From: Caldilinea sp. CFX5 | Lineage (GTDB): Bacteria > Chloroflexota > Anaerolineae > Caldilineales > Caldilineaceae | NCBI GenBank assembly: GCA_021405325.1 | Contig: QWII01000063.1 | Coordinates: 1-54,663, forward strand | DNA: 54,663 bases | Reading direction: 5' to 3' | Part shown: piece after piece, positions 43,843 through 51,877 of the stretch | Layout: each line of letters starts with the position of its first letter | Numbering within the stretch: the first letter of the stretch is position 1 | The notes under the pieces: generated by a model | The model's database searches: none | The model's input: only the letters and a program-made list of their open reading frames with translations | What the model was told of the DNA's origin: nothing | Translations under genes and position numbers: made by a program

Positions 43843-44235
43843 ATGAGTACACGTTGTCCCGAATTAGCCAGCATCCGCAAGGTCGTCGATTTGTACATTG
43901 ATGGCGTCCAGAACGGCAATCTCGATGCGCTGCGTCAAGCCTTTCATCCGCAATCCTCAATGTTTGGCTACAAGGGGAAGGATCTCTTTATTACGCCGAT
44001 TCAGGGGTTGTACGATTACATCGCCAGCACCACGCCACCGGCCAAGGCGGGGGCAGTCGGCAAAGCCTATACCTGCACGATCACTTCGATTTCCGTGGTT
44101 GGCAATGCGGCAGCGGTCGAGATGGCGATGGATGGCTATCACGAACACGACTTTACCGATTATTTCCAACTGCTCAAGGTCGATGGGCGTTGGTGGATCG
44201 TCAGCAAGTTGTTCCATGCTGATCCGCAAGGTTAG
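43843..44235 (+). CDS. Putative lumazine-binding/NTF2-like protein
   Basis: The start at 43843 has AAGGAG (43830-43835) upstream. The protein of 130 residues has the PF12893 pattern: IRKVVDLYIDGVQNGNLDAL, FHPQSSMFGYKGKDLFITPI, and the closing strand DYFQLLKVDGRWWIVSKLFH. These are small NTF2-fold proteins, often of unknown ligand. It is predicted cytoplasmic. It lies 120 bases before a rhodanese lipoprotein gene on the same strand, separated by a palindrome, so co-transcription is possible. Function cannot be stated further. Confidence 0.75.
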   Translation: MSTRCPELASIRKVVDLYIDGVQNGNLDALRQAFHPQSSMFGYKGKDLFITPIQGLYDYIASTTPPAKAGAVGKAYTCTITSISVVGNAAAVEMAMDGYHEHDFTDYFQLLKVDGRWWIVSKLFHADPQG

Positions 44236-44254
44236 TACAGTGCGGCGGAAGTAA

Positions 44255-44316
44255 ACCAGTGGGTCAGTAAGCCAGTAAGACAGTGACTGACCGGACTGTG
44301 CTACTGACCCACTGGT
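44255..44316. repeat. ACCAGTGGGTCAGTA palindrome
   Basis: ACCAGTGGGTCAGTA at 44255-44269 pairs exactly with TACTGACCCACTGGT at 44302-44316. Inside, CAGT units repeat (CCAGTAAGACAGTGACTGAC), giving short-unit arms like those at 31110 and 26848. Confidence 0.85.
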
Positions 44317-44359
44317 CCACTGGATTAGAGTGTTCCTTTGAAGCACAAGGAGAATAAAC

Positions 44360-45166
44360 ATGGTACACCGTAAATTTTTGTCAAGTAAACTTTTGACCGG
44401 AATGCTGGTAAGCCTCGTGCTGAGTCTGGTGACAGCCTGCCAGGCCATGGTCATGCCCGGCGTGCAGCAGACCACCTTGATGGAAGCCGACCAAAAGACT
44501 GCCGAAGTGACCACTGCCGAATTGCGCCAGATTTTGGCCGATGGTTCGGCCCTTGTCTTCGATTCACGTCCGCACCTGGAATATTCGATCAGCCACATCC
44601 CTGGTTCGCTGAACGTGGCGCCCAAGCCAGGGGTCGAAATGTCGCAATATGTCTCTGACGTGGCCGAAATTGAACGTGTTTTGACGGCCCAAGGCGTGCA
44701 GGGTAAGGACGCGGCGCTTGTGCTTTATTGTAACGGTCCCTTTTGCGGCGTGAGCAAACGCCTATCCGGGGAACTGTTGGAAGCTGGCTTCACCAATGTG
44801 CGCCGCTATCAACTGGGCATTCCCACCTGGCGGGCGCTGGTCGGCCTGACGCAGATCGAATTGGACGGGGCGCGCTATGTCTTCGCCGGTGACAAGACCG
44901 CCGTCTGGGTCGATGCCCGTAGCGCTGAACAGTTCGCCGCCGGTAGCCTGGCAGGAGCAGTCAACATGATCGACAAGGACGATGTCCTCAAAGCCCGCGA
45001 CGATAAGCGCCTACCCATGCAGGATCACAACACGCGCATCATCGTCTTTGGCGCCGATGGCGAACAGGCGCGCAACGTGGCCGGCGAGATCGCCAAGATT
45101 GCCTTCCACAATGTCAGCTTCTTCGGTGGCACAGTGGAAGAATTGCAGCAAGGGCTTGCGCAGTAG
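44360..45166 (+). CDS. Lipoprotein with two rhodanese domains
   Basis: A protein of 268 residues with AAGGAG before ATG. A signal peptide with lipobox LVTAC puts lipidated C27 at the N-terminus, so the protein is anchored outside. Domain 1 (about 50-150) has DSRPHLEYSISHIPGSLNV and active-site loop YCNGPFCGVSKR with C124. Domain 2 (about 165-268) has VWVDARSAEQFAAGSLAGAV but reads IVFGADGEQARN where the catalytic Cys should be, so it is probably inactive. Two-domain rhodaneses with one dead domain are common sulfurtransferases. The first domain could handle sulfur or cyanide-type substrates; the real substrate is unknown. Confidence 0.85.
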   Translation: MVHRKFLSSKLLTGMLVSLVLSLVTACQAMVMPGVQQTTLMEADQKTAEVTTAELRQILADGSALVFDSRPHLEYSISHIPGSLNVAPKPGVEMSQYVSDVAEIERVLTAQGVQGKDAALVLYCNGPFCGVSKRLSGELLEAGFTNVRRYQLGIPTWRALVGLTQIELDGARYVFAGDKTAVWVDARSAEQFAAGSLAGAVNMIDKDDVLKARDDKRLPMQDHNTRIIVFGADGEQARNVAGEIAKIAFHNVSFFGGTVEELQQGLAQ

Positions 45167-45239
45167 AGTGCAATTTGTCCCGTGATGGGCCGGGCGTTCC
45201 CCCGTTCCCGGCTCCCCTTTACCCAGCGGCAAAAGAGAA

Positions 45240-46031
45240 ATGACCATTGCAAAAAAAGTTACATTTGATGTCTCCGGCTTGATCCCGGAAGCCCAGGCCA
45301 TCGCCAGGGAAGTTGCGGCGATCTACTGGAAACATACCCATCCCTGGTTTGTTGGTCTGGTCTGTTTTGGCTCGGCAGTGAAAGGCGGGGTGATCCCTGG
45401 CGCCAGTGATATTGACTTTCATCTCAATCTGGCGGCGGCGGCGTTCACGGCCACTGACGTACTGCGTCTCGATATCGCGCTTGCCATTCAAGCGGACCTA
45501 GCCCAAATCAACCCAGCGCCGTTTCGCTACATCGATGGCGGCGCCGAAACGGGACGGCTACCTGAAGGCCATATCGGTCCCATTCCTGGCACCTATCATC
45601 TCATTGCGGGGCGAGAACCGATGGCCGAGGCAACTTTGGCGCAAGTGCAAGCCCAAGCACGCTGGTCTTTGGCACGGCTCGATCCCTTGCCGGCGTTTGT
45701 GAGTGAAGGGCTTTTACAACATGGCACCGGCCGGGGGCAGCTTGCACTGACCGTTCGCACGCTTTGCCAGACAGTCTGGCCGACACTCTATCATGTCTGC
45801 TGCCTGCGCCAGGCGGATGCGATCCGGGTCTGGCAACTGCCAAAGCCGGCCGTCATTGCCCTCCTCCCCCCAGATGAGCCGCTAGGCCGCACGATTCGCA
45901 CCTTCAACCAGGCGGTGTGGCGGTACTATCCGCTGGAGACATCGCTCGCGGACGCGTTCCAGGTCATCCAGACGGGAGTAGACTTTCTCCAGGCTGTAAA
46001 AGACTGGGCAACTGACTTCAATATAGTGTAA
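45240..46031 (+). CDS. Nucleotidyltransferase-domain protein
   Basis: A protein of 263 residues. The NTase signature is GLVCFGSAVKGGVIPGASDI (G44-S45) followed by DFHL, giving the DxD metal pair D57 and D59. The remainder is helical (ETSLADAFQVIQTGVDFLQA near the end), as in kanamycin-nucleotidyltransferase-like proteins of unknown substrate. The ribosome-binding site is weak (AAAGAGA). It is not an obvious MNT/HEPN antitoxin because it is longer and has no HEPN gene beside it. A role in modifying a small molecule is only a guess. Confidence 0.75.
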   Translation: MTIAKKVTFDVSGLIPEAQAIAREVAAIYWKHTHPWFVGLVCFGSAVKGGVIPGASDIDFHLNLAAAAFTATDVLRLDIALAIQADLAQINPAPFRYIDGGAETGRLPEGHIGPIPGTYHLIAGREPMAEATLAQVQAQARWSLARLDPLPAFVSEGLLQHGTGRGQLALTVRTLCQTVWPTLYHVCCLRQADAIRVWQLPKPAVIALLPPDEPLGRTIRTFNQAVWRYYPLETSLADAFQVIQTGVDFLQAVKDWATDFNIV

Positions 46032-46120
46032 GATTAGTGAAATCGGTATGATACTTTGCTAATTGACCTCCTTGTGCCAGGCTGTGCTATCGTGAACCCC
46101 CTATTGCGCGAGATCAAGTG

Positions 46121-47345
46121 GTGACTACTCCCACCCCTAAAGGGAGTGGGCTTCTACAACTTCATCCGACGAATCGGCGTTGACGCGCTGTAATCCCAGC
46201 GCGAGAATATTGATAGCGGCGTTGTGGTCTCGGTCGAGAACCAACCCGCAATGCGGACAGTCATGGGTACGCACCTTCAGGTCTTTGATGACAAGCGAAC
46301 CGCAACGCGAGCATTTCTTACTGGTGTTACGTGGGTCAACTTGCAAGAACAGTCTACCAGCATCTGCCGCTTTGTAGGCTGTGAACTGTGCCAGTTGACT
46401 CCAAGCAACGTCGGCAATGCTCTTGTTGAGTTTATTGCCAAAGACCTGCGTGTGATTACTCATCATGTTGACTACGGCCAACTTTTCAAAAACAATCACG
46501 CCGTAGGTATTGACCAAGCGACGCGACTGTTGGTGAGCAAAGTCCGTGCGCTTGTTGGCGATTCGTTCGTGAATGCGCGAGACAACCTTGCGCGCCTTGA
46601 CTCTTTCCGGCGTGCCCTTTCCGAGTTTACTCATGCGCCGTTGGGTTTTGGCAAGGGCGTCTTGTTCTTTCTTGAAGAAGCGGGGATTAGCGAGCTTCTC
46701 CCCGTTGCTCAAAGTAGCAAAGGTTTGCAGACCAACGTCAACACCGATCCGCTTCGGTTCGTCGGGTAGGCGTTCGGATTCACAAACGCAGGCGAAGGTA
46801 ACAAACCATTTGCCAGTGCTGGAACGACGAATGCAGACCGTCTTCGGTATCCCGCACAAATCTCGATGCAGCTTAACCTTGACGCTACCAAGCTTGGAAA
46901 GAATCAGGGCATTGCCCTCCAGCCGCACACCATTGCCGTACTGCGGAAAGGTCATGCTGTCATAGCGACCGTAGCCCTTGAAACGAGGATAACCGGGATC
47001 TTCACCAGCTTTGACACGACGAAAGAACGCTTGATAGGCAAGGTCAACCCGCATGGTTACATCTTGCATAACCATTGAGTGGACCTGTTTAAGCGCTGGC
47101 TTGTCAGCTTTCCAGATGGGCAGCATTTTCTTGGTATCGTAATAGCTCATAGACTTGCCGTCTTGCTCAAACGCATTTTTGCGAGTCTCGAGTGTCTTGT
47201 TATACACCCAACGGCAAAGTTCCAACTGTTGGGTAAGTTGGGTCTCCTGCGCTTTGGTTGGGTAAATACGATACTTAAATGTTTTCATAGAACAAGTGTA
47301 TCATATTTAGGTAAATCTGTCAATAGACGAAATCCACCTAAATAC
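46121..47345 (-). mobile_element. IS605-type TnpB-only element, copy 2
   Basis: The right end (plus-strand left) has the hairpin CCCACCCCT / GGGAGTGGG at 46130-46150 and ends GTAGTCAC at 46121, matching copy 1. The left end has an ATTTAGG...CCTAAAT inverted pair at about 47306-47342. There is no tnpA. Borders are inferred from comparison. Confidence 0.6.
46137..47288 (-). CDS. tnpB: TnpB (IS605 OrfB family RNA-guided nuclease)
   Basis: A protein of 383 residues, by eye largely identical to the copy at 28328. It starts MKTFKYRIYPTKAQETQLTQ. Catalytic acids D184 (IGVDVGLQTF), E268 (VFEKL) and D354 (DRDHNAAIN) are all present, and the zinc ribbon is C326, C329, C344 and C347. The region between the first RuvC motif and ATLSNG lacks the extra residues seen in copy 1, so this copy has the more typical sequence. 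Its guide RNA would come from the 3' end of the gene running to the right end at 46121, with the guide in the flanking DNA beyond. No transposase is encoded. Confidence 0.9.
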   Translation of the reverse strand: MKTFKYRIYPTKAQETQLTQQLELCRWVYNKTLETRKNAFEQDGKSMSYYDTKKMLPIWKADKPALKQVHSMVMQDVTMRVDLAYQAFFRRVKAGEDPGYPRFKGYGRYDSMTFPQYGNGVRLEGNALILSKLGSVKVKLHRDLCGIPKTVCIRRSSTGKWFVTFACVCESERLPDEPKRIGVDVGLQTFATLSNGEKLANPRFFKKEQDALAKTQRRMSKLGKGTPERVKARKVVSRIHERIANKRTDFAHQQSRRLVNTYGVIVFEKLAVVNMMSNHTQVFGNKLNKSIADVAWSQLAQFTAYKAADAGRLFLQVDPRNTSKKCSRCGSLVIKDLKVRTHDCPHCGLVLDRDHNAAINILALGLQRVNADSSDEVVEAHSL

Positions 47346-47384
47346 AATCCCGTAGCTTTACGCTAAAGCGGCTAAAGCCTGTGA

Positions 47385-47427
47385 AGCCCTTATATCCCAG
47401 CCCTAAAGGGACTGGGATATAAGGGCT
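47385..47427. terminator. 16-bp hairpin downstream of STAND gene
   Basis: AGCCCTTATATCCCAG at 47385-47400 pairs exactly with CTGGGATATAAGGGCT at 47412-47427; the loop contains CCCTAAAGGG. It lies directly after the stop of the minus-strand regulator gene. Similar GATATAAGG words occur at 28214, so it may also be an IS200/IS605-type end. Confidence 0.65.
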
Positions 47428-47428
47428 A

Positions 47429-50056
47429 TCACTCTAAAATCGTAGCAAACGCCTCCGCCAGCGACATCTGCTGCCCGGCGGCGAATGCCTCGGCAAAGAT
47501 TGCTGGCTCCAGTGCGGTCTGCACCGTCGCCAGGGCGGCGTCAGCCAGGGCGCGCATCGGCCCAGCAATCGCGTAATGAATCTGGCTGTGCGCCTGATCG
47601 GCCAAGCCAAAGAGCGTGGCGGCGCGCAGGGATTGCTGCTGCGCGGTTGCCAACCGGGCGGCGACCCAGAGCCGCTCCACTTCGTAAATGGTGACCTTCT
47701 GTTGATCAAGATGATAGGCCACACTTTGCGCCAGCCATTGCTCAGCCGGCGCGATCTCCCCTTCCCACAAGGCTACCTCGGCCAAATGGATGCAGATCTG
47801 CGCCAGGAGGATCGTATTTTTTTGATCGAGACAACGGCGCAGGCTCTCGTTTAACAGTCGCTGCGCTTCCGCTGTATCACCGCCATACAGGATGGTGATC
47901 GCCAGCAACGATTGCCATTCGCACTGCATCGCCGTGTAATTCACAGACGTAGCAATGGTCACTACTTCCTGAAATAGGTTGTGTGCTTGGGTGAGATCGC
48001 CTTGCAGCAGCGCCAGGCGCCCCAACATGCCGAGGCATTCGCCGATCCCTGTGCGGTTGCCCCGCTGCCGATAACGCTGAAGACTTTGGGTGATGATCGA
48101 CGCTGACCGCCCAATCTCCCCGTGGTTGAACAGAAAAACGGCATAGCCCCAAAGATGCGTGGCAAGCGCAAAATCGCGGTCGGCAATCGCGCCAAATTCA
48201 GGACCAGGCGCCAATCCATCCTCCTGCGCATCTGCCAATGCAATGCCCTGCTCGATGTGAACGGCAGCTTGTCTATGATCAGCCGTTGTCCAGGCGACAA
48301 AACACCAAGTCGATGCCTGTAAGATCTTGTAGGCGCATCCCTCCGTTAACGCCATAATTTCCGTCATGTAACGCTCAATTGGTTGGTACTCTTCCAGGGC
48401 AAACGCTGAACGGTAAAAGGTGAGCAAGATTGCCAAACGCAGATCCGGGGCAAGCGTCTGGCGGCTGGGCAGCAGTTGTGCCAGCCACCTGGTTTCCTCA
48501 TAGCCATGACCACCGGCTACCCAAAAATAGCTGACAGCAAGCATCAGCCATGCGGCATCGTGTGTGCGCGCGGCGTTGAGCGACCAGTGCAAGGCGGCGC
48601 GCAGGTTGTCCAGTTCGGGTTGCAAGCGCGCCAGCCAGATGGTGGCTTCTGCCCCGCGCAAGTGGTGATCGCCCGTGCGGAAGCATTGCAGATAGGCGGC
48701 ATAGTGACGCTGGCGGAGGCCGCCTTGCTCACCTTGTGCCAACGCTTGCTCTAGGGCAAATTCACGGATAGTCTCCAAGAGCAGAAAGCGTTGTTCGCCA
48801 CTGGGCAATGTTTCGGTGCGCACCAAACTCTTGCCGATCAGCGAATGCAGCGTGGAAACCAGCGGCGGTGCGCCGGTTGCTTGATCCCATGCGCTCACGG
48901 TTTCAACTGCCGACAATGCAAATCCACCAACAAAAACAGCCAAACTACGCAAGAGCAAACGCTCCGTATCGTTCAATAAGGCATAACTGCGCCCGATGGC
49001 AGCGCGCAAGGTGCGCTGCTGGGGTGGCAAATCACGCGCACCGTCTACCAGCAAATCGAGTGGGTGTACTTGCAGTTGCGCCAGCAATTGGGTTGGGGAG
49101 AAGAGTTCGATCTGGGCTGCACACAATTCAAGCGCCAGCGGCAGACAGTCCAGCCGTTGACAGATGGCTTCCAGGGTGGGTTGGTTGTGTGGCGATAAGC
49201 GGAAGTCAGGATCCACCGCCTGGGCGCGCTGAACAAAAAGTTCGACGGACGGCGCCAGCTCGAGCGGCGGCACTTTGTAGCGTTGTTCGGCGCGCAAATG
49301 GAGTCGTTCGCGACTGGTGGCCAGAATACAGACCCCTGGACATTCCGCCACGACTTCGGCGATCAACCCCACCCCTGATAAGGGAGGAGAGAGAAGTTGT
49401 TCGAGGTTATCCAACACCAACAACATGGTTTTGCGACGCAGAAAGGCAATCAGCTTGTTTTGGGGCGGGTTCAAGTCCGTGCTGCCGACAGCCGTGAGGA
49501 TGGTAGAGGCCAGCAAGGTTGAATCGTTGACCGCCGCTAGGGGCACAAAAACGGCCCCATCCGGATAGTGCTTTTGCAGATGGGTAGCCACGGCCAGCGC
49601 CAGGGTCGTCTTGCCAATGCCGGGCGGCCCCAACAGCGTCAACAGGCGCCCACCGTGACCCAGCAGGCGGTTACAAAGCTGGTTGACTTCAACACTGCGG
49701 CCAATCACTGCGGTCGGCGGCGCCGGTAGCGCATAGACAGGTTCTGCTAGCGCTTCTTGCATCGAGAGTTGGGTGGTCCGCTGCCAAGTGACCGAAGCGG
49801 GTGGCCGTTCGCCACGGGATAGGGCCGCCTGTTCGATCAAGGCAGCGGCGGTATTGGGATCATCCTGCAAGCCGAGCGCCGGGATAAAGCGCGCCGTCAC
49901 CGCTTGGAGATCCGGTAGCCGTTGCGCTTTTTCCAGGTTGCAAATCAACGACTCACTATAACCCAGGGCAGCGGCCAGGTCGCGCTGGGTCATGCCCGCC
50001 TGTTTGCGCAGGTGTTTGAGCAGGGGGCCAAAAGCCAGGGTCGTAGTAACGGGCAT
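47429..50056 (-). CDS. HTH-STAND ATPase regulator, paralog A
   Basis: A protein of about 875 residues from ATG 50056 (MPVTTTLAFG); GTG 50065 and TTG 50077 are in-frame alternatives, and GAAGG lies close to the GTG. XRE-type HTH: QAGMTQRDLAAALGYSESLI. STAND ATPase: Walker A LGPPGIGKTTLA, Walker B MLLVLDNLEQL, ILATSRERLHL, and the LDCLPLALELCAAQ box. A long TPR-like C-terminus follows. Just after Walker B there is a short insert (LSPPLSGVG) missing from paralog B. It is near-identical in many blocks to the gene at 51878, promoter included, so the two arose by recent duplication. A ligand-responsive regulator is inferred. Confidence 0.85.
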   Translation of the reverse strand: MPVTTTLAFGPLLKHLRKQAGMTQRDLAAALGYSESLICNLEKAQRLPDLQAVTARFIPALGLQDDPNTAAALIEQAALSRGERPPASVTWQRTTQLSMQEALAEPVYALPAPPTAVIGRSVEVNQLCNRLLGHGGRLLTLLGPPGIGKTTLALAVATHLQKHYPDGAVFVPLAAVNDSTLLASTILTAVGSTDLNPPQNKLIAFLRRKTMLLVLDNLEQLLSPPLSGVGLIAEVVAECPGVCILATSRERLHLRAEQRYKVPPLELAPSVELFVQRAQAVDPDFRLSPHNQPTLEAICQRLDCLPLALELCAAQIELFSPTQLLAQLQVHPLDLLVDGARDLPPQQRTLRAAIGRSYALLNDTERLLLRSLAVFVGGFALSAVETVSAWDQATGAPPLVSTLHSLIGKSLVRTETLPSGEQRFLLLETIREFALEQALAQGEQGGLRQRHYAAYLQCFRTGDHHLRGAEATIWLARLQPELDNLRAALHWSLNAARTHDAAWLMLAVSYFWVAGGHGYEETRWLAQLLPSRQTLAPDLRLAILLTFYRSAFALEEYQPIERYMTEIMALTEGCAYKILQASTWCFVAWTTADHRQAAVHIEQGIALADAQEDGLAPGPEFGAIADRDFALATHLWGYAVFLFNHGEIGRSASIITQSLQRYRQRGNRTGIGECLGMLGRLALLQGDLTQAHNLFQEVVTIATSVNYTAMQCEWQSLLAITILYGGDTAEAQRLLNESLRRCLDQKNTILLAQICIHLAEVALWEGEIAPAEQWLAQSVAYHLDQQKVTIYEVERLWVAARLATAQQQSLRAATLFGLADQAHSQIHYAIAGPMRALADAALATVQTALEPAIFAEAFAAGQQMSLAEAFATILE

Positions 50057-50105
50057 GGGGGTCACGCTTACCTTCAACTTTATAGAGCAACGAAGTGCGG
50101 CTTTG

Positions 50106-50134
50106 ATTCTACGCTATTCTGGCCAAAATAACAA
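50106..50134 (-). promoter_or_regulatory. Promoter of STAND paralog A
   Basis: On the minus strand, TTGTTA (50134-50129) and TAGAAT (50111-50106) are 17 bases apart. The paralog B gene has TTGTTC and TAGGAT at the same places with the same spacing, which supports function. Confidence 0.6.
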
Positions 50135-50152
50135 GCGGAACGCAGTTTGGAT

Positions 50153-50174
50153 TTTTTGTGAAGTTTTTGTGAAG
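50153..50174. repeat. Tandem 11-bp operator-like repeat
   Basis: TTTTTGTGAAG occurs twice in direct tandem (50153-50163 and 50164-50174), one helical turn apart. It lies between the divergent start of the small protein gene and the promoter of paralog A. One full and one degenerate copy sit at 54626-54647. A binding site for the encoded HTH proteins is plausible. Confidence 0.55.
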
Positions 50175-50216
50175 AAAACGCTTGTGCTTGGCCGCCGCCA
50201 CCGCTAGAGTAGTGCT

Positions 50217-50501
50217 ATGGGCAGAATCATCCGGCGCACTGTTACGATCACCATCACCGAAAGCTGGACGATTGTCTGGACAGAGGCGGGCCGGGCGGAG
50301 GACAAGCCGGCGCCGCAAACGACAACCATTGTGCAGGAGCAACCAAAACCACAGGAGGAGGCAGATGGAACCATTCAAACCACCCTGATCGATGGCGATC
50401 CCACGGCGCCACCAACACCTGATGGGGTCTCCCCGAAGCCAGGCAGGCAACGTAAACCCACCCGTCGGGGCCGGGCCGCAGGAAAGCAATCCAATACGTG
50501 A
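50217..50501 (+). CDS. 94-residue small protein, divergent from STAND gene
   Basis: The start ATG 50217 has only a weak upstream site. The protein begins MGRIIRRTVTITITESWTIV, a basic tip followed by an alternating Thr/Ile beta-strand and WTEAGR. The rest is low-complexity, Pro/Glu/Thr-rich, ending in a basic patch (GRQRKPTRRGRAAGKQ). There is no signal peptide and no known domain was recognised. It is divergently arranged with paralog A across the tandem 11-bp repeats. Because the same upstream DNA is duplicated at the window's right edge, a related gene is predicted just beyond 54663. It could be a ligand or partner of the STAND protein; this is speculation. Confidence 0.6.
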   Translation: MGRIIRRTVTITITESWTIVWTEAGRAEDKPAPQTTTIVQEQPKPQEEADGTIQTTLIDGDPTAPPTPDGVSPKPGRQRKPTRRGRAAGKQSNT

Positions 50502-50531
50502 ACCAAATCTCATGCAAAAAGGAAAATCACT

Positions 50532-51068
50532 ATGTTGAAACCAGTAGGTAACACAGCAGGTAAGACAACGATACGAACAGTCGCTCTGTGGTTGGTGCTT
50601 GCACTGTTGCTCAGCGCTTGCCAGCCCATCGCCGCGGTCAGTACCGCCAACGCAAGCGTGACTACCGCCATGACAGGGATGGCAGCACCGGAGCAAGCGC
50701 AATGCACCCTGGCCACGCTAAAAGGGCGCTATCTGTTTGCGACCTATGGAACGATTCTCCCCCCAGCCTTTGGCGTTACCGAGCCGACGCCAGGGGCGAG
50801 CGCCGGATTTCATACCTTCAATGGCGACGGCACGGGGACAGACACCGTGACCGTCCGCGTCGGCAGCGAAACCGTGCGCGAGAATGCCGTCGTCCCCATT
50901 CGCTATACGGTCAACGCCGATTGCACAGGCGCCTATACTGTACTCATTGATGGTGGGCCATCCTTCGGTCTCTTCATCGCGCCCAAGGGCGAGGCGATCT
51001 CGGTCATCGCGACGGCGCCAGCGGGCAATTACGTGTCGAGCATTGATCAGCGGGTGTCAACCAAGTAG
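50532..51068 (+). CDS. Predicted lipoprotein of unknown function
   Basis: A protein of 178 residues with AAGGA 9 bases before ATG. A basic start and helix (VALWLVLALLLSAC) form a lipobox with lipidated C30. The mature part begins after a Ser/Thr/Ala-rich linker and contains CTLATLKGRYLFATYGTILP, FHTFNGDGTGTDTVTVRVG and YTVNADCTGAYTVLIDGGPS, a beta-rich domain with two cysteines that could pair. Similar domains occur in hypothetical exported proteins. It follows the small 94-residue gene by 30 bases on the same strand, so the two may be one transcript. Function is unknown. Confidence 0.7.
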   Translation: MLKPVGNTAGKTTIRTVALWLVLALLLSACQPIAAVSTANASVTTAMTGMAAPEQAQCTLATLKGRYLFATYGTILPPAFGVTEPTPGASAGFHTFNGDGTGTDTVTVRVGSETVRENAVVPIRYTVNADCTGAYTVLIDGGPSFGLFIAPKGEAISVIATAPAGNYVSSIDQRVSTK

Positions 51069-51092
51069 ACAACGATCCGTAGACCGCAGCCT

Positions 51093-51124
51093 GCTCCCGC
51101 TGGATTTGGCAATCCAGCGGGAGC
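51093..51124. terminator. 14-bp hairpin between convergent genes
   Basis: GCTCCCGCTGGATT at 51093-51106 pairs exactly with AATCCAGCGGGAGC at 51111-51124 around TTGGC or similar. It lies between the convergent lipoprotein and HD genes and may end both transcripts. No long T run. Confidence 0.65.
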
Positions 51125-51136
51125 GTTGAACCAGGT

Positions 51137-51748
51137 TCACAACCCCTGCTGGTATATTCGCTGAAACTGGGCAAAGAAGGCATCTTCCACGTCGATCCGC
51201 TCATCAAAGAGCTGTTGCGATGCTGCAAAATTCAACAGGGCGCGCAGCTTGGCGCGGTAACGCCTGTTTTCCTCGCCGTGGATAAAACGGATATGATCGG
51301 CCACTCTCTCATGATGGGCACCACTCCAATAAAAAGCTAACCAGACATCCATCACGCCCACATGATCGAGAATGTCGGCATCCTGCACGAGTTTGGCGGC
51401 CACCGCTAAATTCGATTGACCATAGAGGGTATGGCAGCGGATCAGCGCGCAGATCTCCTGCAACTCGGTCGGGGTGCAGTGGTCAGTGCAATGGTCAGCC
51501 AGCAAGGTACGGGTCATGGCGGCGCCGGTCTCGTTATGCGGTTCGTTACCTTTGCCGATGTCGTGTAACAGGGCACCCACGTAGAGTGTATCGCCATCGA
51601 CCTCCGCCTGCACTTGATCACACAGCCACAGGGCCAGGCGTGCGGTGCGGCGACCGTGATGCAATAACCAATCCGGCTCGCGATCTGGATGTCCCTGGCG
51701 TTGCACCAACGCTTCCTCCGCCACCTGTTCGACCCGAGTGCGATCCAT
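51137..51748 (-). CDS. HD-domain phosphohydrolase
   Basis: A protein of 203 residues with AGAGGAGA before ATG. The HD pattern is complete: H31 in LLHHGRRTARLAL, H62-D63 in ALLHDIGKG, H71 in EPHNETG, a His in LIRCHTLYG, and D in KLVQDADILDHVG. These residues bind one or two metals in HD hydrolases that act on nucleotides or phosphate esters. The C-terminal helices (ADHIRFIHGEENRRYRAKLR) resemble YfbR/predicted HD-superfamily hydrolases. It is cytoplasmic. It lies between the two STAND paralogs, on the same strand and upstream of paralog A, with a convergent lipoprotein gene between; no functional link is shown. Confidence 0.8.
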   Translation of the reverse strand: MDRTRVEQVAEEALVQRQGHPDREPDWLLHHGRRTARLALWLCDQVQAEVDGDTLYVGALLHDIGKGNEPHNETGAAMTRTLLADHCTDHCTPTELQEICALIRCHTLYGQSNLAVAAKLVQDADILDHVGVMDVWLAFYWSGAHHERVADHIRFIHGEENRRYRAKLRALLNFAASQQLFDERIDVEDAFFAQFQRIYQQGL

Positions 51749-51804
51749 CGTTTTCTCCTCTGCTGTTGTCTTCGTGAGTGTTCAAAAATAATTTGTAAGA
51801 TCGA

Positions 51805-51836
51805 CACCTGTCAGGTTTCCGAAAACCTGACAGGTG
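51805..51836. repeat. CACCTGTCAGGTTT palindrome
   Basis: CACCTGTCAGGTTT at 51805-51818 pairs exactly with AAACCTGACAGGTG at 51823-51836 around CCGA. Each arm itself contains the palindrome CCTGTCAGG or CCTGACAGG. It lies between the HD gene and STAND paralog B. Confidence 0.85.
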
Positions 51837-51877
51837 GGTCGGTAACTTATCTTTTAGAAGATTACTTCGTGAGCGGA

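Noticed and set aside
45240..46031. MNT/HEPN-type toxin-antitoxin pair
   Set aside because: The nucleotidyltransferase domain is present, but no HEPN gene is adjacent and the protein is longer than MNT antitoxins.
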